A program made the position numbers and the translations under genes. Of a DNA stretch of 64,000 nucleotides, positions 8,755 through 17,393 are shown in pieces. Source of the stretch: CBDCAS01 sp965214015 (GTDB lineage: Bacteria; Pseudomonadota; Gammaproteobacteria; Coxiellales; Coxiellaceae); contig CBDCAS010000021.1 of NCBI GenBank assembly GCA_965214015.1, positions 298,723 through 362,722 on the forward strand. The letters are read 5' to 3'. The stretch's first letter is position 1; every line of letters begins with the position of its first letter. The notes beneath the pieces are model-generated. The model was not told the origin of the DNA. It made no database searches and was given only the letters and a program-made list of their open reading frames with translations.

Positions 8755-10468
8755 TCATGTCTCGCTTATTCATGCTTAAGCGATTAATTTCTTTTTCAAT
8801 CGCTGCAATATCACTTAAAGTATGGACTTCTGACCAACCGTGATGCACTTCTAACGCTTCCACAGCAACACCCTCTTTAATTAATTGCTGAATCAAACGA
8901 TTAAAATCAATCGGTATATTTGAATCTAATTGTTTAATCTGTTGATAAGCTCTATTAAGTAATTGTGCTCCTTGCTTTGAAAACTGAGCAATACCGATAA
9001 ATTCATGAGTGGCTTTTTCAACAGGGATTTGATGACCAATCTCAATAATTAATTCAGTCAGTATATTAGGTTTACGCAATCGATCCTCTTGATTACCATT
9101 GAGAATCACTAAATCAGTAGTAGGTTTCACCGTATATCGAGTTGTTAAATTAAAAGAATTATCCACTAATAATAAAATATCACTGTCTACATTAAGTAAA
9201 TAATTCTGTAATAATTTTTTATCAAAAATAAGATCGCCAAACAACATGATAAACCCATTTGATATTTTATTACGGGCCATCATTAACGAATCGGCAACCT
9301 TGGTATGTGCAAAATTTTCATTATAAATTTCATCTATTTCAAGTTTGGGTAACTGATCTTGCCCATAACCTGATAATAAAGTCATATCATGTAAGCCTAA
9401 TGCTTTTAAAGTAGTATATTGTCGTTGCAATAGCGTTTGACCTGCGATAGGAATGCCACTTACAGGTATAGATTCCATTTGTGTCCCTACAAAACCTAAA
9501 GGTTTGCCTGACCCTAAAATAATAACGGGCATAGGATGTTTCTGATAATAGACATCTTTAGTTTTGATATCAGAAAACCCGACCATATCCATTATATGAG
9601 ATACTGGAGACATATCATTTAAAGCGTCATAACTGCTACGACAAGATAAAATCGACTGACAAACTCTCTGCATTGCTTGATAAGCAGCGCGTAGCTGATG
9701 ATTCGCATAGATCACAATATCAAACCCTTTTTCAAACAATTCAATATCAGTGACTTGATTATAAGTGGTCGGAACACATACCAAGGGTTTATAAATGCCT
9801 TGTCGCTTACAAAGCTTTTTATACATAGTCACAAAAGCATAGATTTGTTCTGGAGTACTTGCATTAGAATGAATCAAAATACCATCTGCATTGGAATTTA
9901 AATAGACATGCGCTCTATGAAGCGCATCGTCCAGACCTCGACCTGCAATAAAACTCTCAATACGAGTAAAAATCATAAAATCATCGGATAAACAAACTGC
10001 CTTAGCACGATTGACTTTCATTGCAAAATCAATGGGATCTTCTAACAATTGAATAGCATCTTTTTCTAAACTATTGCGTTTTGGGTATTGCTTATCTTCA
10101 ATAATAACAGCAGATACCCCCATACTTTCTAATTTAGCACAAAAATACTCAAATTGACTTGATTCACCTCCGGTATCCCCATCGACAATCACTGGTTTAT
10201 TGGTGACTTGTAATAGTTGCTGAATCGTCTGTAGACGACTACTGCTGTCAATCACTTCAGTATCAGGATGCCCCTTGGCGGCAGAATCGGTTAAACTGGA
10301 AACCCACAATCCATCAAATCCAAGTTGGCCATCAATCGTAGTGGTTGAACCTATTAAAGCAGATAAGCCATTATGCGCTTCAATGATTCGAAGCTTGGCA
10401 CAAGAAGTTAGTAATGTTTTCAGTTGTTTCCGTCGCTCTGCAGGAAGGATTCGATGTTTTAATGTCAT
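8732..10468 (-). CDS. aepX: PEP mutase fused to a degenerate nucleotidyltransferase domain
   Basis: Residues about 1-290 are PEP mutase, which rearranges phosphoenolpyruvate to phosphonopyruvate and creates the C-P bond. Visible residues are W55-V-S-S, the metal site D96-G-D98, and the diagnostic EDK-x3-K-x-NS loop at 124-133, which separates PEP mutase from isocitrate-lyase relatives. Residues about 310-560 form an NTP-transferase-like fold, but its P-loop reads ILGSGKPLGFVG instead of the usual LAAGxGxRxG, so catalysis there is doubtful. Fusions of PEP mutase with nucleotidyltransferases are known. A separate intact cytidylyltransferase two genes downstream may do the activation instead. 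Confidence 0.93.
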   Translation of the reverse strand: MTLKHRILPAERRKQLKTLLTSCAKLRIIEAHNGLSALIGSTTTIDGQLGFDGLWVSSLTDSAAKGHPDTEVIDSSSRLQTIQQLLQVTNKPVIVDGDTGGESSQFEYFCAKLESMGVSAVIIEDKQYPKRNSLEKDAIQLLEDPIDFAMKVNRAKAVCLSDDFMIFTRIESFIAGRGLDDALHRAHVYLNSNADGILIHSNASTPEQIYAFVTMYKKLCKRQGIYKPLVCVPTTYNQVTDIELFEKGFDIVIYANHQLRAAYQAMQRVCQSILSCRSSYDALNDMSPVSHIMDMVGFSDIKTKDVYYQKHPMPVIILGSGKPLGFVGTQMESIPVSGIPIAGQTLLQRQYTTLKALGLHDMTLLSGYGQDQLPKLEIDEIYNENFAHTKVADSLMMARNKISNGFIMLFGDLIFDKKLLQNYLLNVDSDILLLVDNSFNLTTRYTVKPTTDLVILNGNQEDRLRKPNILTELIIEIGHQIPVEKATHEFIGIAQFSKQGAQLLNRAYQQIKQLDSNIPIDFNRLIQQLIKEGVAVEALEVHHGWSEVHTLSDIAAIEKEINRLSMNKRDMNVPSIVH

Positions 10469-10486
10469 AATAGCCTTTGTACAAAA

Positions 10487-11191
10487 TTATCTACCAAAAT
10501 ATAAATAACGATCTTTTAAATTAGAAACAACTCTATTAAACATTGATATTCGAGGATCTGTTACATATTCCATAGTTAAAATAACACGCCGTTCTCCTTG
10601 ACCTAAGGGAGTCACTTCATGCCATAGAGTATCACCACTGAAAACAACTAAGGTACCTGGGGGTGTTAGCACTTCCACTGGATTTTTTCGACGATTCGTT
10701 TTATTGGCACCTTGATAGTACACTAACTTTGATCCCATAGAATCCTGGATCATTCCTAGCAATACGGTATAGCGCCTTCCTTTATAAAAAGATTTATCAT
10801 AGTGAACTCCAATATGATCGCCTGGTTCAGTATAGTAGTAGAGCGCAATCGCATGAGGATCCTCTTGAGGACAAAGACAGAGGGGCTCACCGACAATCTC
10901 TTCAATAAAGCGCTTCATGACTTCAGATTGGTAAAGGTCAAACAGGCAAGGCGCATGCTCTTGAATCACATGGCGGCTGACACTGCCTGATTTTTTAAAT
11001 TTGGCGACTTTCACACGGTGAACAAATTGAGAACAACACTCAATTTCTGGCCAATAATGGTTAATCACATAGTCAGACGACATAAAATTTTCAACAATAA
11101 GTATTTTATGCGGTTGATAATGTCTTACACACTGATCAATATCATGTTGATCAATAAAGTGCTCGATACTCAAGGGCTGAATTGATTCCAT
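10487..11191 (-). CDS. 2-oxoglutarate/Fe(II)-dependent oxygenase, possible phosphonate hydroxylase
   Basis: A 234-residue protein with the jelly-roll iron-binding facial triad: H130-x-D132 in GVHYDKSF and H191 in TLWHEVTP. A downstream arginine (R201 or R202 in GERRVI) is placed to bind 2-oxoglutarate. It is the first gene of the phosphonate operon, 18 bases before PEP mutase. The context suggests oxidative tailoring of the phosphonate, for example C1 hydroxylation of AEP; 1-hydroxy-AEP lipids are known in some other bacteria and protists. The oxygenase class is well supported. The substrate is inference, and amino acid or lipid hydroxylation remain alternatives. Confidence 0.8.
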   Translation of the reverse strand: MESIQPLSIEHFIDQHDIDQCVRHYQPHKILIVENFMSSDYVINHYWPEIECCSQFVHRVKVAKFKKSGSVSRHVIQEHAPCLFDLYQSEVMKRFIEEIVGEPLCLCPQEDPHAIALYYYTEPGDHIGVHYDKSFYKGRRYTVLLGMIQDSMGSKLVYYQGANKTNRRKNPVEVLTPPGTLVVFSGDTLWHEVTPLGQGERRVILTMEYVTDPRISMFNRVVSNLKDRYLYFGR

Positions 11192-11229
11192 ATCAATACA
11201 TAATTTCCATATTTTATCGTTGAATCAAA

Positions 11230-11257
11230 ATAGTATCATATCCATTCTGTATCGCAA
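11230..11257 (-). promoter_or_regulatory. Candidate sigma-70 promoter of the phosphonate operon
   Basis: Read on the minus strand, TTGCGA (11252-11257) and TACTAT (11230-11235) are separated by 16 bases and sit about 38 bases before the oxygenase start codon. The gap to the upstream mpl gene is 76 bases, enough for an independent promoter. The match is moderate and not tested. Confidence 0.4.
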
Positions 11258-11267
11258 TGCTACCCCC

Positions 11268-12647
11268 TCATATTCTACTAGAAGTCCCTGTGCCCATACT
11301 ATGTTTCAATTGATTTAACAAACGCTGGTAAATCCCCTCAAAATTTTTATTACTCATAATTAGCACATGATCATGTGGTTTTAAAATAGACAAGATTTTT
11401 TCAAGAATTTGATCAACATTCGCACATACTGCTACGTGAGGTAATGGAGCAACGCATTGCTGCACATCCCACAAATGACCTTCTGGCTGTAACATCACCA
11501 CCCTATCGGCTGCTTTTAATGAATCAATAATGACCTCCTGATGGAAACCATCACGCATCGTATTAGAACCAAACTGTAATATGGCAATAATCCGCTGCCT
11601 ACCAACACGAGCACGTAAGCTATCTAGTGTCTTTTTAATAGAGGTTGGATGATGTGCAAAGTCATCATAAACTGTAATATGATTGACCACACCACACACC
11701 TCCATACGACGCCGAACCCCTAAAAACGTTTTTAATGCTATTATCGCCTCTTCAATCGCAACACCAATATGATGCGCTGCTGCGATTGCAGCAAGTGCAT
11801 TGTAAATATTGTGCAATCCATAGAGCGACCAAGAGACAGAATATTCTTTATTACCATAAACGAATAAAAATTGGCGACCATGATCATGGATCGCTTTGAC
11901 CTGCCAGTCCCCTTCTTCCATCCCTACATATTGAACAGGAGTCCAACATCCTAAATCTACCACCTCATCAATGGCTTTATCCACTTTTGGACGAATAATC
12001 CGTCCATTCTCCGGTATCGTTCGCAATAAAATGGCAAATTGTTTTTGAATTGCAGCAAGATCCTCAAAGATATCAGCATGATCAAATTCTAGATTATTGA
12101 TAATTAAAGTGTGTGGTCTGTAATGCAAGAATTTAGAGCGCTTATCAAAAAAAGCACTATCATATTCATCAGCTTCTATCACAAAATAATCAGATTCACC
12201 GATACAAGCTGTGGATGCAAAATTATTGGCAACTCCCCCAATCAAATAACCAGGCTTTAGCCCATTTTCAGCTAGAATCCACGCTAAAATGCTGCTCGTG
12301 GTTGTTTTTCCATGAGTCCCAGAAACCGCTAATACATGATGTTGCTTTAGAATAGTGTCTGCTAACCATTCTGGCCCTGAGGTATAAGGTATATTTTTTT
12401 TTAAGATATATTCTAGAATTGGATTACCACGACTGATCGCATTACCTACAATGACGATATCGATATCATTAGGAATATAAGAGGTCTGATATCCCTCTAA
12501 AACAGCAATCCCCATCCTAGCGAGCATCTCTGACATCGGTGGATAAATAGCAAGGTCACAACCACTTACTTCATGGCCTTGCTGCTGCGCAATAGCGGCA
12601 ATCCCTCCCATAAAGGTCCCACCAATACCAAGAATATATATTTTCAC
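11268..12647 (-). CDS. mpl: UDP-MurNAc:L-Ala-gamma-D-Glu-meso-DAP ligase Mpl
   Basis: Mpl recycles cell-wall tripeptide by ligating it to UDP-MurNAc. The 459-residue protein has the Mur ligase layout: an N-terminal Rossmann domain (ILGIGGTFMGG at the start), the ATP loop GTHGKTTTSS near residue 110, the central EADEYDSAFFDKRSKF segment typical of Mpl, and the C-terminal DDFAHHPTS motif. Mpl is distinguished from MurC by its start sequence and the FDKRSKF stretch. NagZ, another muropeptide-recycling enzyme, lies in the same window, which fits an active recycling pathway. Confidence 0.93.
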   Translation of the reverse strand: MKIYILGIGGTFMGGIAAIAQQQGHEVSGCDLAIYPPMSEMLARMGIAVLEGYQTSYIPNDIDIVIVGNAISRGNPILEYILKKNIPYTSGPEWLADTILKQHHVLAVSGTHGKTTTSSILAWILAENGLKPGYLIGGVANNFASTACIGESDYFVIEADEYDSAFFDKRSKFLHYRPHTLIINNLEFDHADIFEDLAAIQKQFAILLRTIPENGRIIRPKVDKAIDEVVDLGCWTPVQYVGMEEGDWQVKAIHDHGRQFLFVYGNKEYSVSWSLYGLHNIYNALAAIAAAHHIGVAIEEAIIALKTFLGVRRRMEVCGVVNHITVYDDFAHHPTSIKKTLDSLRARVGRQRIIAILQFGSNTMRDGFHQEVIIDSLKAADRVVMLQPEGHLWDVQQCVAPLPHVAVCANVDQILEKILSILKPHDHVLIMSNKNFEGIYQRLLNQLKHSMGTGTSSRI

Positions 12648-12651
12648 CCCT

Positions 12652-12894
12652 TTAGGATAATATCCTCAATATCTTACAGCAAGCAGTAGATACAGCTATC
12701 ACCAAATAGAATCCAATCAGATCAAAAAATAATAAAGTGCTGGCGATCACTATGAGAGCTGAGATTATTGTCTGATATGATCTTGCCTGCGTGAAACACC
12801 CCATCGTCTTTGACTCAAGAGTTGCTCTTGAGATTTTTTTCGTTAGAAAAACAAAAATAATGCTATGATAGGCTTTTTTTAAAAAACAGATCAC
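12652..12894 (-). CDS. Possible small membrane protein, doubtful
   Basis: An 80-codon frame starting at GTG and ending four bases before mpl. It encodes one clear hydrophobic stretch in its C-terminal half (SALIVIASTLLFFDLIGFYL). I recognise no family. It covers the whole gap between mpl and the divergent pfp, where the promoters of both genes should lie, and has no convincing ribosome binding site, so it may be chance coding. Confidence 0.2.
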   Translation of the reverse strand: MICFLKKAYHSIIFVFLTKKISRATLESKTMGCFTQARSYQTIISALIVIASTLLFFDLIGFYLVIAVSTACCKILRILS

Positions 12895-12898
12895 TTAC

Positions 12899-14173
12899 AT
12901 GAATCCAAAAAATATTTTTTATGCCCAATCAGGAGGTGCTACTGCCGTTATTAATGCCAGTGCCTGTGGTGTTATTGAGGCAGCACGCAAGATGCATCAC
13001 AAAATCGGCACTGTCTATGCGGGAAAAAATGGTATTATCGGCGCACTTCAGGAAGAGCTGATTGATACCTCATATGAATCTTCAGAGGCTATTAGTGCTC
13101 TGCGCCATACCCCGGGCAGTGCTTTTGGCTCTTGTCGCTATAAACTAAAGACTATTGAAGAAGATGAGCGCGAATACCGTCGCTTGATTGACATCTTCGC
13201 TGCTCATGACATTGGCTATTTCTTTTATAACGGCGGCGGTGATTCACAAGATACGGCGTTTAAAGTCTCCCAGATCAGTGCTCAAATGAATTACCCATTA
13301 ACTTGTATTGGCATTCCAAAAACGATTGATAATGACCTAGCCTTTACTGACAACGCCCCTGGATTTGGATCAGTTGCAAAATACATAGCTATTTCAACCC
13401 ACGAGGCGGCATTAGATGTTGCTTGTATGTCTGCAACCTCCACTAAAGTATTTATTTTTGAAGTCATGGGGCGACATGCCGGCTGGATTGCAGCTGCCTC
13501 TGGCTTAGCAGCGCAACAACAAGGCGATGCACCTCACATTATTTTATTTCCAGAAATCCCTTTTAATAATGAGGCTTTTTTACAAAAAGTCGATCATGCA
13601 GTTCAACAATATGGTCATTGTGTCGTAGTCGTCTCTGAGGGCGTACGTCAAGCAGACGGTCGTTTTTTATCGGATACTGGCTTAACGGATGCTTTTGGGC
13701 ATCAACAGCTCGGTGGTGTTGCACCCATTCTATCTCGCTATGTCAAACAACAATTAAATTATAAAAACCACTGGGCTGTTGCAGATTATCTACAACGAGC
13801 AGCACGTCATGTTGCTTCTCAAACAGACGTCGATCAAGCCTATGCTTTAGGACGTGCAGCCGTAGAGTACGCCTTAAAAAAACACAACAATATCATGCTA
13901 ACGATTGAGCGCATAGAAGGCCCAAAATACAATTGGCGTATCAATACCGCCCCTTTATCTGATGTCGCTAATGTTGAAGCTAAAATGCCCGGTGATTACA
14001 TCAATGAGGAAGGTTTCGGTATTACTGAAAAATGCCGAGCTTACCTAGAGCCCTTAATTCAAGGCGAAGCCTATCCACCCTATATTAACGGCCTACCGCA
14101 GTATGTAAAATTAAGAAATATTTTAAAAGAGAAAAAAACTAACTCAAATTTTACTATCATGAGCTCTGCTTGA
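12899..14173 (+). CDS. pfp: Pyrophosphate-dependent 6-phosphofructokinase
   Basis: A 424-residue phosphofructokinase of the PPi-using class, which interconverts fructose 6-phosphate and fructose 1,6-bisphosphate reversibly with pyrophosphate. In the phosphoryl-donor loop the sequence is NGGGDSQDTA, with aspartate at the position where ATP enzymes have glycine. The active-site motif is PKTIDNDL, where the lysine is typical of PPi enzymes (ATP enzymes have PGTIDND). The substrate-binding MGRHAGWIAA follows. A soluble pyrophosphatase gene at 53 kb would compete for PPi. No strong terminator separates its 3' end from the convergent lectin-like gene. Confidence 0.93.
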   Translation: MNPKNIFYAQSGGATAVINASACGVIEAARKMHHKIGTVYAGKNGIIGALQEELIDTSYESSEAISALRHTPGSAFGSCRYKLKTIEEDEREYRRLIDIFAAHDIGYFFYNGGGDSQDTAFKVSQISAQMNYPLTCIGIPKTIDNDLAFTDNAPGFGSVAKYIAISTHEAALDVACMSATSTKVFIFEVMGRHAGWIAAASGLAAQQQGDAPHIILFPEIPFNNEAFLQKVDHAVQQYGHCVVVVSEGVRQADGRFLSDTGLTDAFGHQQLGGVAPILSRYVKQQLNYKNHWAVADYLQRAARHVASQTDVDQAYALGRAAVEYALKKHNNIMLTIERIEGPKYNWRINTAPLSDVANVEAKMPGDYINEEGFGITEKCRAYLEPLIQGEAYPPYINGLPQYVKLRNILKEKKTNSNFTIMSSA

Positions 14174-14207
14174 TTTTATATGTCCAATAGCCTGCTGCTG
14201 CCCCTGA

Positions 14208-16745
14208 TTAACTCAAGGAATTAATAGTGGTCGAAAATTGTCCATTAATTGCACCCGTACTAGCCGATATACCAACATAACCCATCAAACCAGCACCCAG
14301 ATATTGCGATTGCGATAAATCTATGGCCTGAACATCGGTCACACCTACAGCAGGCACACTTAGCGTCAATTGTTTGTTACTTGCATCCCACGATAGTATA
14401 ACATTGTAAGATCCAGACCAGATTCCTGAAATAGGTATATTTTTTATCTCGGAACCATTTGATGTGTTTCTTAGCGATAAGGATGAACTTCCTGTAAGAA
14501 GAGCAAACTTATAAAAAATACCATTGTTAATAGGTGTGGCACCTACGGCACCACCTGAGTTACCAATTGCTGATGCTCCTACTGAAGAATTATGGATAAT
14601 AATAGCTATTCCGTCAGCAACATTGCTCTTATTATCAAAATTAAGGGTTAAATTAATTTGAAAATTCTTACTAAAATCAATACGACGATTGGATGAAAAT
14701 ATACCTCTTTGACTGTTTTGCGCAACTGTTAAAGTAGCCGAGAAATCTCCTGTTTTAAATGCATTATTATAAGTAGAAAATTGGTAATTGTCAGTTGAAG
14801 TTGTTAAGGTCACTGGACTGCCTTCTTGATACAGCAAGGTGGCACTTAATATTTGTGGTCCTACAAAAGATGAATTAAAATCCCCCGAAATGGTACAAGA
14901 CTCATTCGCTGCCAACGTTGTTTTACCCTCACAGGTGTTAGTTATATTCGATGTTTGAGGTAATGATGTTACTATTTGCAGGTCATTGGCTGTTTGCGAT
15001 GAATTATTTGTAAAGTTGAACGAAAATGGACGGCTCACATTGGGTAACCCATTTGCAGATAAAGGGGTTGCTACTGTACCGGTGACCACTACATCTGTAA
15101 CATTTGTATTAGTCGTTTCTGTTACGTTTAAACTACCACCACCTGTATAATTAACCGTTGCAGACCATGAAGCAGTTCCTACAGATGCGTTTCTAAATAC
15201 CCCAGAAATTGTACAACTGCCTTCAGGTGCTATAGTCTGACCATTACAATTATCAGTCGCAGTGCCCTCAATATTAGGAAATGACAATGTTGTACTGTTA
15301 ATAACTGCATTTCTACTGCCATAATTTGAAAAAGTAAAAGTTACTGTATAGGGAGTATCTCTGTCGACATTACTAGGAAATCCATTCACTGTTGCCACTA
15401 AAGCCGCTGCTGCTGCATTACTTGTCGTAGTTAAAGAAACAGGAATATTTCCATCGTGTTTAAATATTGTAGTTAATGCAACTGGGCCTTCAGTTGATGT
15501 CTGGAAACTACCAGCAATTGCACAAGAGGTATTTGGTTCTAAAGTTGCACCACAGGTATCTGATGTCTCAGTAAAATTAGGCAATAACTTATCAACAGTG
15601 ACTTCTGCTGCTGGTAAAGTGGTATTAGGATTGTTAAAAGTAAAAACTACTGGATAAGAAACCCCGGGTATTATTGATGTTGGTAGGGTTGGAGATATGC
15701 TTCCTGTTATCGCAACATCGCTAACGATGCTGGCAGTAGATAATACTACTGGAGAGATAGTTCCAGGTCCTGTTACCGTTAAATTTGTGCTCAAAGTTAC
15801 CGGGCCGACCGTTGTTGCAGCAGTATAATTGCCTGATATATAACAAGAATTATTTGCAGCCAGAGTGCCACTACAGGTATTGTTTACCACTGTAAATCCG
15901 TTAACGGTTACATTAACATCTGTCACTGCGGCTGAACCAAAATTTGTATAACTAAAAAGCACAGGATAGGTTCGGTCTTTTTCAACATTGGCCGGCAGTG
16001 GCATTGCCACTGAACCAGACACCGCGCCAGAGGTTGCTAATACTGTCCGTGATGCAAGTATGGGGCTGCCTTCATTATAACTAAATGTACTTGCCAAATA
16101 ATAAGTCCCATCAGAGGGGGGCGTAAACAAATATGAAGCAAAACAGCTAGTCTGTGGCAACAATACGCCACCTTGACATGTATTCTCCGTTTGCACTGTA
16201 TTAGGAAGTGTATCTGTAATATTAATACCCGTTATTGAATATTGTGTGTCGGGATTAAGAAAAGTTGCAGTAATAGGGTAAGAGGTTCCTGGTACTACAT
16301 TTGCAGGAAGTGTGGTTGCAAATGAGGCAACAGGCACGGCTTGATGTATATTGTTGACTTCCACAGTTAACATACCACGTGAACACACCAAACTACTAAA
16401 AGCACAAACAATCGGAGATAAACTGGCAGTACCGTTAGCGACACCTGAAATATTAAGTGTGACCGTACAAGTCTGGTTATTCGTTAATGTAGCATTATTG
16501 CAGGTAGTTGAAGCAACAGTCGCTGAAAAAATGTCATTTAGAAATCGTGTTTGAGGAACAGTGATATTTTGAAGTGTTATTCCACTTACATTTTTTACAG
16601 TAAAAATGAGTGTACCTACACTGACAGGATCTAAACGCACAACATTTGTGGGAATGGTGATTTCAAAAACGGACCTTGCCATTGCAGAACCCATCAACAA
16701 GACTAAACAACTACCTATTAATAATATCAAACGCAACATTTTCAT
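14208..16745 (-). CDS. Secreted six-repeat protein with C-terminal lectin-like domain
   Basis: An 845-residue exported protein. Residues 1-23 form a signal peptide ending SAMA. About six beta-sandwich repeats of roughly 100 residues follow (about 24-655). Each carries one conserved cysteine pair in the pattern TC-x-G-x-L-x2-N-x-SC-x-ISG, visible six times with variations such as TCGATLEPNTSC and TCEGKTTLAANESC. Residues about 665-845 resemble an L-type (legume-like) lectin domain, with ADGIAIIIHNSS, the glycine-rich GNSGGAVG and the closing LMGYVGISASTG. It is probably a surface or secreted adhesin. A GGAGATGCT ribosome binding site supports the chosen start. The family assignment of the repeats (DUF11/CARDB-like) is inference. 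Confidence 0.75.
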   Translation of the reverse strand: MKMLRLILLIGSCLVLLMGSAMARSVFEITIPTNVVRLDPVSVGTLIFTVKNVSGITLQNITVPQTRFLNDIFSATVASTTCNNATLTNNQTCTVTLNISGVANGTASLSPIVCAFSSLVCSRGMLTVEVNNIHQAVPVASFATTLPANVVPGTSYPITATFLNPDTQYSITGINITDTLPNTVQTENTCQGGVLLPQTSCFASYLFTPPSDGTYYLASTFSYNEGSPILASRTVLATSGAVSGSVAMPLPANVEKDRTYPVLFSYTNFGSAAVTDVNVTVNGFTVVNNTCSGTLAANNSCYISGNYTAATTVGPVTLSTNLTVTGPGTISPVVLSTASIVSDVAITGSISPTLPTSIIPGVSYPVVFTFNNPNTTLPAAEVTVDKLLPNFTETSDTCGATLEPNTSCAIAGSFQTSTEGPVALTTIFKHDGNIPVSLTTTSNAAAAALVATVNGFPSNVDRDTPYTVTFTFSNYGSRNAVINSTTLSFPNIEGTATDNCNGQTIAPEGSCTISGVFRNASVGTASWSATVNYTGGGSLNVTETTNTNVTDVVVTGTVATPLSANGLPNVSRPFSFNFTNNSSQTANDLQIVTSLPQTSNITNTCEGKTTLAANESCTISGDFNSSFVGPQILSATLLYQEGSPVTLTTSTDNYQFSTYNNAFKTGDFSATLTVAQNSQRGIFSSNRRIDFSKNFQINLTLNFDNKSNVADGIAIIIHNSSVGASAIGNSGGAVGATPINNGIFYKFALLTGSSSLSLRNTSNGSEIKNIPISGIWSGSYNVILSWDASNKQLTLSVPAVGVTDVQAIDLSQSQYLGAGLMGYVGISASTGAINGQFSTTINSLS

Positions 16746-17393
16746 AGCATCTCCTTATCGTCCTGATATCTCCCTTTCGTCACACTGATAGACTTACTGA
16801 TTATCCAAATAGTAAATTAAGATAAAACAGTTGTGCTGATAAATTACCTGCTGATAGTGCTGATTGCACACAGAGATTGTGCGCCTCTGGTGCTTTAAAA
16901 TGAGCACTACGAGTATTAATGTAGCGATAGCCTATCTCAAAGGCCACTCTAGCTGTCACTTGGTATCCGAATGCAATACCAACACTAAATGCTGGCGAAG
17001 TTGATGAGCGTTTTTGAAATCCATCTTGCATCGGAGCAGCTGTACTCCCTGCTGAAGGAGTTTCCTCATAACCGGACAGTGTATTGCGCGCAACACCAAA
17101 CGACGAATAGCCTTCTATGAAGGCACGATGAGTACTCCACCAACGTAAACCCAAATTAGTCATAAGCGTATAGGCTTTAGCCTTATAGGAATAATCAAGC
17201 GTATTGAAATCGGGAAATAAATTAATCAAAGGACGTACTATCCCTTTGCTTTTACCGTAATGGATATAATCAGCTTCCATACCCAGTCTTAAATCCCAAT
17301 CAGATGCTAATACAAATGAATGTCCACCACCTATCCCAATTAAATAGGCAGCCTGCCCCCCTCGCTTAGCCTCATAACCAAAGTCAATACCCG

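Noticed and set aside
12841..12898. Promoter for pfp (TATGAT near 12864)
   Set aside because: No -35 element is found at suitable spacing; the match to the -10 alone is too weak in this AT-rich stretch.
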